Assembly (NCBI GenBank): GCA_016209155.1
Contig: JACQWU010000147.1
Span: 1 to 8,695 of the forward strand
DNA length: 8,695 bases
Source: Candidatus Desantisiibacteriota bacterium
GTDB taxonomy: Bacteria; JACRDZ01
Reading direction: 5' to 3'
This document shows positions 1 through 6,429 of the stretch, piece after piece. The notes below the pieces were generated by a model. That model saw only the letters and a program-made list of their open reading frames with translations, searched no databases and was not told the DNA's origin. The translations under genes were made by a program, and so were the position numbers. Positions within the stretch are counted from its first letter, which is position 1. Every line of letters starts with the position of its first letter.

Positions 1-277
1 CATCATTATTAATATCTAACTTATTTATCCTATGATGTTTATAGTTTTCTGTTTGCGTATCATTATAAAATACATTTGATTTTGACTTTGCAAGAGAGAA
101 TATATTTTCATAATAATATTTATCAAAATATTTCTCTGCTTCAGTACGACTTGAAAATTTAAGAACTGCATCTTTGTTCTGATTTACACCTTTAGCCTTC
201 ATGATAGTAGAAGTTTTAAGGCAACCGGTCCCCATCGAAACAATAAAAATAAACACACAAACCCATTCTCTTTTCAT
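1..277 (-). CDS. N-terminal part of a probable lipoprotein, cut by the window edge
   Basis: An open frame of 92 codons starts at ATG 277-275 on the minus strand and runs off the left edge without a stop. An AGGAAA ribosome binding site lies just upstream of the start. The protein opens with MKREW, a hydrophobic stretch (VCVFIFIVSM) and then GTGC, so Cys19 is a plausible lipidation site; the lipobox is atypical because Gly rather than Leu sits at -3. The mature part is polar and rich in Lys, Tyr and Asn, with a predicted helix around FSSRTEAEKYFDKYY. This layout weakly recalls secreted beta-propeller lipoproteins of the PF09826 type, but the diagnostic part would lie outside the window, so I do not name a function. 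It is divergent from rsmG, and the intergenic region between them carries parS. Confidence 0.75.
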   Translation of the reverse strand, partial: MKREWVCVFIFIVSMGTGCLKTSTIMKAKGVNQNKDAVLKFSSRTEAEKYFDKYYYENIFSLAKSKSNVFYNDTQTENYKHHRINKLDINND

Positions 278-405
278 AATTTTTCCTATTAGGCTACCAG
301 CTTCCAGCCTAAAAACCTTAAATTCAAGTTATATTTTCAATTTCCCGCACTTTAGACTATTTAAAGCTTAACATTTATTTATATCGTTATTTTGACACAA
401 TATCT

Positions 406-434
406 TTAATATATATTTAAAAATATACTATAAT
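406..434 (+). promoter_or_regulatory. Weak candidate promoter for rsmG
   Basis: A perfect -10 hexamer TATAAT lies at 429-434 with TTAATA (4 of 6 matches) at 406-411 and a 17-bp spacer. Transcription from it would pass through parS before reaching rsmG. The surrounding sequence is so AT-rich that chance matches are likely. A separate TTGACA at 392-397 has no good -10 at a proper distance. Confidence 0.3.
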
Positions 435-515
435 ATTTTAAAAACATATGTTACTATATCATAACTAATCGGGCGAATAGTCTGAAGGCTTTTAGGTACA
501 AATCATGCATAATTC

Positions 516-541
516 ACAAATGTTTCACGTGAAACATTTGT
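516..541. promoter_or_regulatory. parS centromere site (ParB/Spo0J binding)
   Basis: Positions 521-536 read TGTTTCACGTGAAACA, exactly the widely conserved bacterial chromosomal parS consensus. The symmetry extends five bases further on each side, giving a perfect 26-bp palindrome from 516 to 541. In known systems ParB loads on parS as a CTP-dependent clamp, spreads along DNA and recruits SMC, and ParA moves the complex during segregation. Most parS sites cluster around oriC. Its position 70 bp upstream of rsmG (gidB), a gene that often neighbours parA-parB and oriC, supports the call. No parA or parB is present in the window. Confidence 0.95.
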
Positions 542-595
542 TTTATGTTTTAATAGCTAACAGTCTTCGGCCTAATTACCTGAATGACTATCAAT

Positions 596-601
596 AAAGG
601 A
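596..601 (+). promoter_or_regulatory. Ribosome binding site that decides the rsmG start
   Basis: AAAGGA at 596-601 lies 9 nt before the ATG at 611. The earlier in-frame ATG at 584 is preceded by CCTAATTACCTGA, which has no Shine-Dalgarno character. The 596-601 site lies inside the extra nine codons, so the 611 start is preferred. Confidence 0.7.
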
Positions 602-610
602 TTATATTCA

Positions 611-1366
611 ATGAATAAATCAATATTTAGTGAATACTTAAATAACGGGCTTGAAAGAATAGGATTCCCAATTCATTTAAATTGCGAAAAAACTGAACTT
701 TTTTTTAATTATATTGAATTACTCGAAAGCTACAATCAAAAATTTAATCTTACCGGTATTAGAACATCAGAGGGAATTATAGAAAAACATTTTATTGAAT
801 CATTGTTGATTTATCCTAATATTCTAACAAGCGATATATATATGCAAGAACATGGAAAAATGAAACGGATAATAGATGTCGGTTCCGGAGCTGGGCTACC
901 CGGTATTCCATTGAAAATAATAATGCCTCTTGATTCATTTACTTTAGTAGAGTCAACAAAGAAAAAATCGTGCTTTTTAGAACAAGTTGGGCACTCCCTT
1001 GGGCTTAAACATCTCGAAATTATTTCTGATAGAGCTGAGAAAATAGGCCATGCTAAAGAATATAGAGAAACCTATCACATTGCAGTATCAAGAGCTCTGG
1101 CAAAATTATCAACTTTAATAGAACTCTGTATCCCTTTCTTAAAGACAAATGGTATCGGCGTTTTCCTAAAAGGTAATAATATATCTCAAGAGATGGAAGA
1201 TGCAAATTCTGTATTACAGGCGCTCAGCGCAAAGATAGAAAATATATCACCCTACACATTACCATATTCTAAGCAGCAGGGACACATTATAATAGTAAAA
1301 AAATATCAACCCACATCATTAGTTTTCCCAAGAAAAGTATCAAAAATTGGAAAACATTACCAATAA
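611..1366 (+). CDS. rsmG: 16S rRNA (guanine527-N7)-methyltransferase RsmG (GidB)
   Basis: This is a cytoplasmic SAM-dependent methyltransferase that makes m7G527 in 16S rRNA. From the 611 start it has 251 residues, close to the usual 210-240. The family signatures appear in order: YNQKFNLTGI (41-50), KHFIESL (59-65), the SAM-binding glycine loop DVGSGAGLPGIPL (89-101), the acidic residue after strand 2 in LVES (E114), and SRALAKL (160-166). GHIIIVKK follows near 224-231, and a C-terminal FPRK (239-242) matches the conserved YPRK end of the family. The usual proline-rich tail after it is replaced by VSKIGKHYQ. An in-frame ATG at 584 would add nine residues but lacks a ribosome binding site. 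A parS site sits just upstream; parA and parB, frequent neighbours elsewhere, do not follow. Confidence 0.95.
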   Translation: MNKSIFSEYLNNGLERIGFPIHLNCEKTELFFNYIELLESYNQKFNLTGIRTSEGIIEKHFIESLLIYPNILTSDIYMQEHGKMKRIIDVGSGAGLPGIPLKIIMPLDSFTLVESTKKKSCFLEQVGHSLGLKHLEIISDRAEKIGHAKEYRETYHIAVSRALAKLSTLIELCIPFLKTNGIGVFLKGNNISQEMEDANSVLQALSAKIENISPYTLPYSKQQGHIIIVKKYQPTSLVFPRKVSKIGKHYQ

Positions 1367-1485
1367 TGTAATTTGCAATATATAGTAATTCGACTATTTG
1401 TAATTTATAGTTACAAACATTTAGTGCCCATAATTAAAAATCATCTGTGTTTAATTTCTTTTTTGTGAAATTCTCTTTTTTTTTC

Positions 1486-1515
1486 TTGACAATTATAAAA
1501 TAAAAATAGTATAAT
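1486..1515 (+). promoter_or_regulatory. Strong sigma70-type promoter
   Basis: A perfect -35 TTGACA (1486-1491) and a perfect -10 TATAAT (1510-1515) are separated by 18 bp. A long T-rich tract lies upstream. The predicted start near 1522 gives a leader of about 70 nt before the 45-aa membrane protein at 1592. The same transcript could continue into yedE and the genes after it. Confidence 0.75.
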
Positions 1516-1591
1516 TAAAACAAGAAATTATAATTGCTTTTTAATAATTCTATTCCAGAAAATATCTAAAAAAATATGGGGGTGAAATATT

Positions 1592-1729
1592 ATGCAATTC
1601 ACTGAGAAAGAAAAAAAAGAACATAAAATAATTATATGGGGTACACTCATACCGCTGGTACTTGCAATGGCCATCCCTGCACTTTTAAATTATCTGGCAA
1701 CTGTAGTTTATAAGCCGGTTTTATATTAA
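1592..1729 (+). CDS. 45-residue single-span membrane protein, function unknown
   Basis: A complete small ORF (ATG 1592, TAA 1727-1729) is preceded by a very strong ribosome binding site, GGGGGTG at 1578-1584, 7 nt before the start, and by a consensus promoter. The protein starts with a charged, Lys/Glu-rich helix (MQFTEKEKKEHK). A hydrophobic span of about 25 residues follows (IIIWGTLIPLVLAMAI, then PALLNYLATVV), and the end is the short tail YKPVLY. The positive N-terminal segment suggests an N-in, C-out single pass. I do not recognise the family. Its place 112 bp upstream of yedE, probably on the same transcript, suggests a small accessory subunit or regulator of that membrane transporter. 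This link is inference only. Confidence 0.75.
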   Translation: MQFTEKEKKEHKIIIWGTLIPLVLAMAIPALLNYLATVVYKPVLY

Positions 1730-1739
1730 TTGATAAACA

Positions 1740-1788
1740 AAAGGCACAGGGGGAGGAGAATATCAACATGATTAATCTTTGTGCCTTT
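1740..1788 (+). promoter_or_regulatory. Long leader hairpin upstream of yedE
   Basis: AAAGGCACA (1740-1748) pairs perfectly with TGTGCCTTT (1780-1788). The helix can continue inward through G-U, G-U, G-C and G-U pairs, 1749-1752 with 1776-1779, giving about 13 pairs. The remaining 23-nt loop holds most of a purine-rich Shine-Dalgarno sequence (GGGGGAGGAG, 1749-1758) and the ATG at 1768. No T-run follows, so it is not an intrinsic terminator. It could act as a translational switch or an RNA-stabilising structure. It matches no riboswitch class that I recognise. Confidence 0.5.
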
Positions 1789-1815
1789 GACACATTTAGT
1801 AATTCTCCGCAATAA
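1768..1815 (+). CDS. Possible 15-residue leader peptide ahead of yedE
   Basis: ATG 1768 opens MINLCAFDTFSNSPQ and stops at TAA 1813-1815. It has the best Shine-Dalgarno sequence in this part of the window: GGGGGAGGAG, with its AGGAG core 9 nt from the start. The ORF begins inside the loop of the 1740-1788 hairpin, crosses its 3' arm, and ends 26 nt before the yedE ATG in a different frame. A ribosome translating it would open the hairpin. Such an arrangement is typical of leader-peptide control, but the peptide has no run of a regulatory amino acid, only one Cys codon. It could be a chance ORF, with the purine run serving another purpose. Confidence 0.35.
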   Translation: MINLCAFDTFSNSPQ

Positions 1816-1816
1816 T
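1787..1816 (+). promoter_or_regulatory. Candidate internal promoter for yedE
   Basis: TTGACA (1787-1792) is followed after 18 bp by AATAAT (1811-1816, 5 of 6 matches to TATAAT). It would start transcription about 20 nt before the yedE ATG, giving a short leader with no Shine-Dalgarno sequence and lacking the hairpin. It overlaps the 3' arm of that hairpin. Evidence is by consensus only. Confidence 0.35.
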
Positions 1817-1841
1817 TGCCTCTCCTTCACCTCAAATTATA

Positions 1842-2900
1842 ATGAAAAAATTTATTAAACAAGAAAAATTAGTTATACTTATAACCGGATTATTAATCGG
1901 AATTTTCGGAGTGTTTTTATTTGTATGGGGGAATCCGCCTCATACAGGTATATGCGTATCATGTTTTTTAGAAAATGTTTCAGGAGCTTTAGGTCTACAT
2001 AACAATTCACGAATGCAATTTTTAAGGCCTGAGATAATGGGTCTTGTTTTTGGCTCCTTTATCACTGCTCTCATTAATAAAGAATTCCGTTCAACTGCAG
2101 GGAACACTCCGCTTATAAGTTTTTTATTAGGAATGCTAATGATTATAGGTTCTTCTGTATTTATAGGCTGTCCTATAAAACTTATGACAAGGATAGGCGG
2201 CGGAGAACTAACTGCATTAATCGGTCTTATAGGATTAATAATCGGGATATGGATAGGGATTCAATTTATTCGCGATGGATTCACACTCGGAGAAAAAAAT
2301 AATGTCTCTAAATTAAACGGGTTTATAATTCCATTTTTAATATTAATTTTTACAATCTTTCTTTTTATAAAACCATTTTTTATTTATTTCAGTAAAACCG
2401 GTCCCGGAAGCCTTCATGCGCCAATTTTAATATCACTTGTAGTCTCGCTTTTTATAGGAGGACTGGCACAGCGTTCACGATTTTGCGTTACCGGAAGTAT
2501 TAGAAATTTTTTACTGGCAGGGGATACTCTTTTACTTCAAGGGCTTTTCATGCTTCTTTTAGGAGCAATTATAATCAGTATTCTTACAAATAATTTTGAG
2601 ATAATACTGTATCGAACTGAGTTTCAAAATGAGTATCTATGGGGATTTCTTGGTATGCTGCTTGTTGGATGGGCATCAGTTTATGCCGGCGGATGTCCCT
2701 TCCGTCAGCTCATTTTGGCCGGCGAAGGAGATACAGATGCAGGAATATGTATCTTAGGGATGCTTTTTGGAGGGGCTATCGTACAAAACTTTTTTATAAA
2801 AACCACATCTTCAGGAATTACTGTTTCAGGGCAAATATCTGTTCTTTCGGGATTTATATTTCTTATTATTACAGGACTTCTATTGAGAGAAAAAACATGA
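1842..2900 (+). CDS. yedE: YedE-family putative selenium transporter (YeeE/YedE membrane protein)
   Basis: This 352-residue polytopic inner-membrane protein consists mostly of hydrophobic spans with short loops. It carries the signatures of the selenium-associated YedE branch of the YeeE/YedE family. These are WGNPPHTGICVSC (29-41), GALGLH (48-53), RPEIMGLVFG (62-71), FIGCPIKL (107-114), RSRFCVTGSIR (211-221) and GGCPFRQLILAGEGD (283-297). Conserved cysteines 38, 110, 215 and 285 lie in or near the membrane spans, as expected for a family that moves sulfur or selenium compounds through a line of cysteines (known for thiosulfate-importing YeeE). The YedE branch is linked to selenium genes in other genomes, but its substrate is inferred. 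YedF and the selD/selA genes are not in the window. The ATG at 1842 follows a pyrimidine-rich stretch with no ribosome binding site, which is odd. The gene overlaps the next by 4 bp. Confidence 0.87.
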   Translation: MKKFIKQEKLVILITGLLIGIFGVFLFVWGNPPHTGICVSCFLENVSGALGLHNNSRMQFLRPEIMGLVFGSFITALINKEFRSTAGNTPLISFLLGMLMIIGSSVFIGCPIKLMTRIGGGELTALIGLIGLIIGIWIGIQFIRDGFTLGEKNNVSKLNGFIIPFLILIFTIFLFIKPFFIYFSKTGPGSLHAPILISLVVSLFIGGLAQRSRFCVTGSIRNFLLAGDTLLLQGLFMLLLGAIIISILTNNFEIILYRTEFQNEYLWGFLGMLLVGWASVYAGGCPFRQLILAGEGDTDAGICILGMLFGGAIVQNFFIKTTSSGITVSGQISVLSGFIFLIITGLLLREKT

Positions 2901-4123
2901 TCATATGTGCCATGTATATAATTACACTTGAAAAAAATTATATTTATAATGGAGCTATCCTTATTAAAGGTGCATTCATACAAGCTATCGGGAAGAAAAA
3001 AAAAATTATGTCATCTTTTCCGGATGAACCTGTTAAAGATATTGGAGAGGCTATTATTTTTCCCGGTTTCATTAATGCGCATACACACTTACAATTTAGT
3101 AAAGTAAAAATAAGCTCTACTCCTGTTTCTTTTACCGAATGGCTTCCAAAAATGATAGCAATAAATAATCGTTTCACACTTTCTGACTGGAAAAAAAGCA
3201 CAAACTACGGAATAAAAAAATTAACAGGGACAGGAATAACAGCTCTGGCTGATATTTCCCGCTCAAAGACAAGCTTCAAAGCTCTCGCTTCTTATCCTTA
3301 TCACTCCTTAATCTTTTATGAAGTAATAGCACCGGATGAACCATATATAAAAAAAATTCTAAAAGATATCAGAAAAAAAATAATATTAAAAGATAAATCT
3401 AAAATAAACATAGGTGTTTCACCACATGCGCTATATTGTTTGTCCTTATCTACTTTAAAACAAATATCATCCTTCGCTAAAAAATATTCAATTCCGGTTA
3501 TGATACATGTAAGTGAAACAAAAGAAGAAATGGAATTAATAGACCGGGGAACGGGGTATTTAAAAGAGCTTATGACAAAAAGGGGATTGAAAATTAAATA
3601 TGGTTATAAAAAAACCCCTGTTGAAATTTTAGCAGAAAATGGCATTTTGAACTCAGATACAATTATAGTTCACGGAGTACATCTTACCAAGCAGGATTTA
3701 TCTCTTTTAAAATATTATAACGCAAGTGTAGTTTTATGCCCGAAAAGCAATAAATTTTTAAAAACCGGAACCGCTCCCGTCCGTGATTTATTTAATACAG
3801 GGATTACTCTGGCTCTCGGAACTGACAGCCTTGCAAGCAATGATTCTTTTAATATGTTTGAAGAAATGCATGAAGTAAAAAAAATTTATAATAAAATACA
3901 TAATAAAGATTTGCTAAAGATGGCTACCTTAAATGGAGCTAAAGCTTTAAATATATCTGCATCTTTGGGAAGTCTGTCTACCGGAAAATTTGCGGATATA
4001 AATGCAGTTAAAATTAAAAAAACAAAAAAATTTGACCCGTATCAGTATTTATGCGAGGAAACAAATATAGAAGATATATCCCTGACAATGATTCGAGGAA
4101 AAATATTTTATTCAAAAACATGA
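2897..4123 (+). CDS. Metal-dependent amidohydrolase, probable deaminase of the MtaD/TrzA/aminofutalosine deaminase type
   Basis: The 408-residue protein has the amidohydrolase TIM-barrel layout. PGFINAHTHLQFS (56-68) gives metal ligands H62 and H64, and FTEWL (79-83) is typical of this branch. SPHALY (175-180) gives substrate-contacting H177, and IHVSETKEE (203-211) gives ligand H204 and catalytic E207. VHGVHLT (258-264) gives H259, and LGTDSLASNDS (307-317) gives D310. These residues correspond to the active site of S-adenosylhomocysteine/MTA deaminase. Related enzymes deaminate aminofutalosine (menaquinone), guanine or triazines, so the substrate is open. It lacks the NTHMH motif of SsnA, the amidohydrolase linked to selenium-dependent hydroxylases. 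The start is set at ATG 2897, overlapping the yedE stop as ATGA, because family members begin at this point. The open frame continues upstream to 2639 only as a shadow of yedE. Confidence 0.85.
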   Translation: MIICAMYIITLEKNYIYNGAILIKGAFIQAIGKKKKIMSSFPDEPVKDIGEAIIFPGFINAHTHLQFSKVKISSTPVSFTEWLPKMIAINNRFTLSDWKKSTNYGIKKLTGTGITALADISRSKTSFKALASYPYHSLIFYEVIAPDEPYIKKILKDIRKKIILKDKSKINIGVSPHALYCLSLSTLKQISSFAKKYSIPVMIHVSETKEEMELIDRGTGYLKELMTKRGLKIKYGYKKTPVEILAENGILNSDTIIVHGVHLTKQDLSLLKYYNASVVLCPKSNKFLKTGTAPVRDLFNTGITLALGTDSLASNDSFNMFEEMHEVKKIYNKIHNKDLLKMATLNGAKALNISASLGSLSTGKFADINAVKIKKTKKFDPYQYLCEETNIEDISLTMIRGKIFYSKT

Positions 4124-4133
4124 AAAATTATTT

Positions 4134-5303
4134 ATGAAAATAAAAATTTTAATTCTTTTATTTATATTTAAAACAATGATATATGCCGGAAATGCTGCCT
4201 ATCAGGATGTTTCACCAAAAACTTTAGTCCAGGATGCGGATATAATTATTTCAGGAGAAATAGTAAAAATTCTTTCTTCCAATCCTGATGTAACAGCAAT
4301 GGATACAGGAATTATTGCAATAGATAAAATATTAAAAGGGGCTAAAAATACATCTTTTATCCGTATAATTTATCCGGGCAAAAATCGCACCGGTATATCA
4401 CCGATGGATATAACCTTTAAATCCGGAGATAAAGGATTATGGATGCTTAAAAGCTATAAAAATAATTGTTTCAGAGTTTATCATCCTGATTGCTTTCAAA
4501 AAAAAGATGCAGAATTAATTATTAAAGATATTATCAATAAAAAATCTTTAAATAAAATAAAACAATATAATCCTGAAGATAAATTAATTATTAGCAAATT
4601 ATATAGGCATGAAGGGACTGAAGAAACTCTGCCTTTTTTAATTGATATGCTGAAAGAAAAAAATGAGCAGATTTTTTCTAATGGAAGATTGGGAATATAC
4701 CGGATAACAAATCAAATTTTTATAGACAAGGATACCCTGTCCTTAAAAGAAAAAAATGAATTTATTAAATTATGCCGCAGTTGGTGGGAAAAAAATAGTA
4801 ATCTACCCCGCGAGCAGTGGATAAAAAATGGAATAATAAGAGACATCCAATTATTAAAGGTCAAAGATGAAACTATTAGCAAACGAGCCGCTGTCAGGCT
4901 AATAGATTACACAGGACAATATGGTTTTACAGGTTCGGGATTTGCGCCTCAAACAGAAGCGGCTATCGGGAAATGGGATCGCTGGTGGGAAAAAAACGCA
5001 AACAGGCATCAAGAGGACTGGGCAGAAGACCTTATAACCAGCGAGGATCCGTATCACAGGCATTATGGAATAATAATAACAACTGAATTAATCAAATTCG
5101 GAAATAAAAATATAATTAATAATTTAATAAAATGTCTAATGGACCCCTATCCCCAAATACAGGAAGATGCAATAGAAAGTCTTTATATTCTTACCGGAGA
5201 AAATTTTGGATTTGACTCCCGCAAAACAGCGGAAAAAAATATGGAATCAATAAAGCAATGGATGAATTGGCGGGAAAGAATAAAAAAAAAGAAAGACTTG
5301 TAA
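4134..5303 (+). CDS. Exported HEAT-like repeat protein with WWEKN repeats
   Basis: The 389-residue protein begins with a signal peptide (MKIKILILLFIFKTMIYAG), so it is probably periplasmic. Residues about 28-130 look like a small beta-rich domain seen in secreted proteins: ADIIISGEIVKI, then DKILKGA and GDKGLWMLKSYKNN. From about 160 onward come helical HEAT-like units. Three of them share one pattern, a helix, an (I/L)TG-type turn with an FGFD- or YGFTG-like loop, then a Trp-rich helix: 184-229 (SWWEKNSNLPREQW), 253-296 (RWWEKNANRHQEDW) and 346-380 (LTGENFGFD then QWMNWRER). HEAT arrays usually bind proteins; the partner here is unknown. It lies 10 bp after the amidohydrolase stop with only a weak ribosome binding site, suggesting coupled translation in the same operon. 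Confidence 0.75.
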   Translation: MKIKILILLFIFKTMIYAGNAAYQDVSPKTLVQDADIIISGEIVKILSSNPDVTAMDTGIIAIDKILKGAKNTSFIRIIYPGKNRTGISPMDITFKSGDKGLWMLKSYKNNCFRVYHPDCFQKKDAELIIKDIINKKSLNKIKQYNPEDKLIISKLYRHEGTEETLPFLIDMLKEKNEQIFSNGRLGIYRITNQIFIDKDTLSLKEKNEFIKLCRSWWEKNSNLPREQWIKNGIIRDIQLLKVKDETISKRAAVRLIDYTGQYGFTGSGFAPQTEAAIGKWDRWWEKNANRHQEDWAEDLITSEDPYHRHYGIIITTELIKFGNKNIINNLIKCLMDPYPQIQEDAIESLYILTGENFGFDSRKTAEKNMESIKQWMNWRERIKKKKDL

Positions 5304-5370
5304 TATATTAAATTTTATTTTATTATATATAAATAAGTATTATTATGTTCACTGAAAAAGGATTGTTTGT

Positions 5371-6423
5371 ATGAAAAAATCTATCCCTGTAAATTTTAAA
5401 AATATCGGGAAAATTATAAAAATGATAAATTCATCTCTCGATCTTTCAAAAGTATTAAAATATATAACAGAAATTACCACAAAAACTTTACTGGTAAAAG
5501 CAAGTTCAATCCGGCTTTTAGACTCAAGTGCTAAAAATCTTGAAATAAAATCTGCCTATAAACTATCCTCGTCTTATCTTAAAAAAGGACCGGTCACAAT
5601 TGACGGAAGCCCTCTGGACAAAGAAGTGCTGAAGGGAAAAATTGTATATATAAAAGACGTGCTCCATGACAAAAGAATTCAGTATCCGAAAGAAATGAAA
5701 AAAGAAGGTATAAGCTCTGTACTTTCTGTACCGCTTAAAATAAATAAAAAAGTACTTGGTACATTAAGAATATATTTATCTGATCCAAAAAAATTTAGCA
5801 GTGAAGAAATAGAATTTTTAAATTTTATAGCTGAGCATGGAGCTATGGCAATTTCTAATGCACGTATGTATGAACGCATAAAATTGTTATACAATATTAT
5901 TAAAACAATGAATCAAACACTGGATTCCGAAAAAATTTTGAATCTGGTAACCGAGAATATTGTTAAAGTTTTAAGAGTAAAAGGATGTTCACTCAGATTA
6001 TTGAATCATACCAAAAAAAGTCTTGAATTGACATCAGCATATGGATTAAGCGATGACTTTTTAAAAAAAGGACCGGTAAACGCAAGACAAAACATAAAAT
6101 ATGAGCTGAAATCTGAATCTATATTTATCTCCGATGTTTCAACTGATAAAAGAATTGAATACCCGGAGGAAACACAAAGAGAAGGAATTTCTTCGATCTA
6201 TTGTGTCCCTCTTATTGTGCATAAAACCGTTATCGGTGAATTACGTGTTTATATATCAAAACAGAATGAACTCACTGATTTCGAAAAAGAATTTATAGAT
6301 ATTTTAGCTAATGAAGGGGCTATTGCAATTGAAAATGCAAGACTCTACGAACATTTAAAAAAAGATTACGATGATCTTACAAAAGAAATATGGGAATGGT
6401 ATAATATTAGAGAAAAATCTTAA
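5371..6423 (+). CDS. Tandem GAF-domain protein without output domain
   Basis: This 350-residue soluble protein consists of two GAF domains, about 25-165 and 185-325, joined by a helix. They align at an offset of about 160 residues. SSIRLLDSS (45-53) matches CSLRLLNHT (206-214), YLKKGPV (69-75) matches FLKKGPV (230-236), and DKRIQYPKE (100-108) matches DKRIEYPEE (259-267). EGISS then a VPL strand recurs in both, as does the final helix ISNARMYE/IENARLYE. GAF domains bind small molecules, cyclic nucleotides or cofactors and normally drive a kinase, cyclase or regulator. None is attached here; only a short Trp-rich tail (KEIWEWYNIREKS) follows. It may therefore act by dimerising with or regulating a separate protein. 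No obvious cyclic-nucleotide NKFDE motif is seen. AAAGGA at 5357-5362, 8 nt before the ATG, supports the start. It lies 67 bp after the HEAT gene and converges on the PEGA-propeller gene. Confidence 0.87.
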   Translation: MKKSIPVNFKNIGKIIKMINSSLDLSKVLKYITEITTKTLLVKASSIRLLDSSAKNLEIKSAYKLSSSYLKKGPVTIDGSPLDKEVLKGKIVYIKDVLHDKRIQYPKEMKKEGISSVLSVPLKINKKVLGTLRIYLSDPKKFSSEEIEFLNFIAEHGAMAISNARMYERIKLLYNIIKTMNQTLDSEKILNLVTENIVKVLRVKGCSLRLLNHTKKSLELTSAYGLSDDFLKKGPVNARQNIKYELKSESIFISDVSTDKRIEYPEETQREGISSIYCVPLIVHKTVIGELRVYISKQNELTDFEKEFIDILANEGAIAIENARLYEHLKKDYDDLTKEIWEWYNIREKS

Positions 6424-6429
6424 GATTCT

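Larger units (their letters stand above)
278..610. other. Intergenic region with parS, probably origin-proximal
   Basis: This 333-bp non-coding stretch separates two divergent genes. Its middle part (about 355-475) is very AT-rich. Near 516-541 it holds a perfect parS palindrome. A single DnaA-box-like word, TAATTCACA at 510-518, matches TTATNCACA at 8 of 9 positions and touches the parS palindrome. I found no cluster of DnaA boxes, so I do not call this oriC itself. Apart from a weak promoter candidate and the rsmG ribosome binding site, I see no gene or RNA in it. Confidence 0.6.

Noticed and set aside
289-312. Hairpin TTAGGCT/AGCCTAA with a 10-nt loop ahead of the left-edge lipoprotein gene
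   Set aside because: The 7-bp stem is perfect but short, has no T-run and matches no known regulatory RNA; chance is likely.
278-583. oriC
   Set aside because: The region is AT-rich and carries parS, but only one imperfect DnaA-box-like word is visible and no dnaA or dnaN is adjacent. Origin-proximal is supported; the origin itself is not.
1397-1417. Inverted repeat TTTGTAA/TTACAAA after rsmG as a terminator
   Set aside because: The stem is AT-rich and weak, and no T-tract follows directly. I would not call it an intrinsic terminator.
1730-1790. Selenocysteine insertion element (bSECIS), given the selenium-type transporter
   Set aside because: No in-frame UGA with a plausible continued reading frame precedes the hairpin. 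The small ORF ends in UAA, and yedE does not need a recoded codon.
2639-2896. N-terminal extension of the amidohydrolase frame upstream to 2639
   Set aside because: This stretch lies in another frame inside the conserved C-terminus of yedE, and its translation is Arg/Tyr/Cys-rich without family similarity. The amidohydrolase family begins around ATG 2897.
2944-3201. Minus-strand ORF within the amidohydrolase gene, and similar antisense ORFs at 2705-2983, 5679-5894, 6860-7090, 8099-8299 and 8360-8557
   Set aside because: All lie opposite well-supported genes, have no ribosome binding site or recognisable domain, and read as low-complexity shadows.
6416-6427. 12-bp palindrome AATCTTAAGATT between the convergent genes as a bidirectional terminator
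   Set aside because: It has no loop and only two G-C pairs per arm. It also overlaps the GAF stop codon, so termination there is not convincing.
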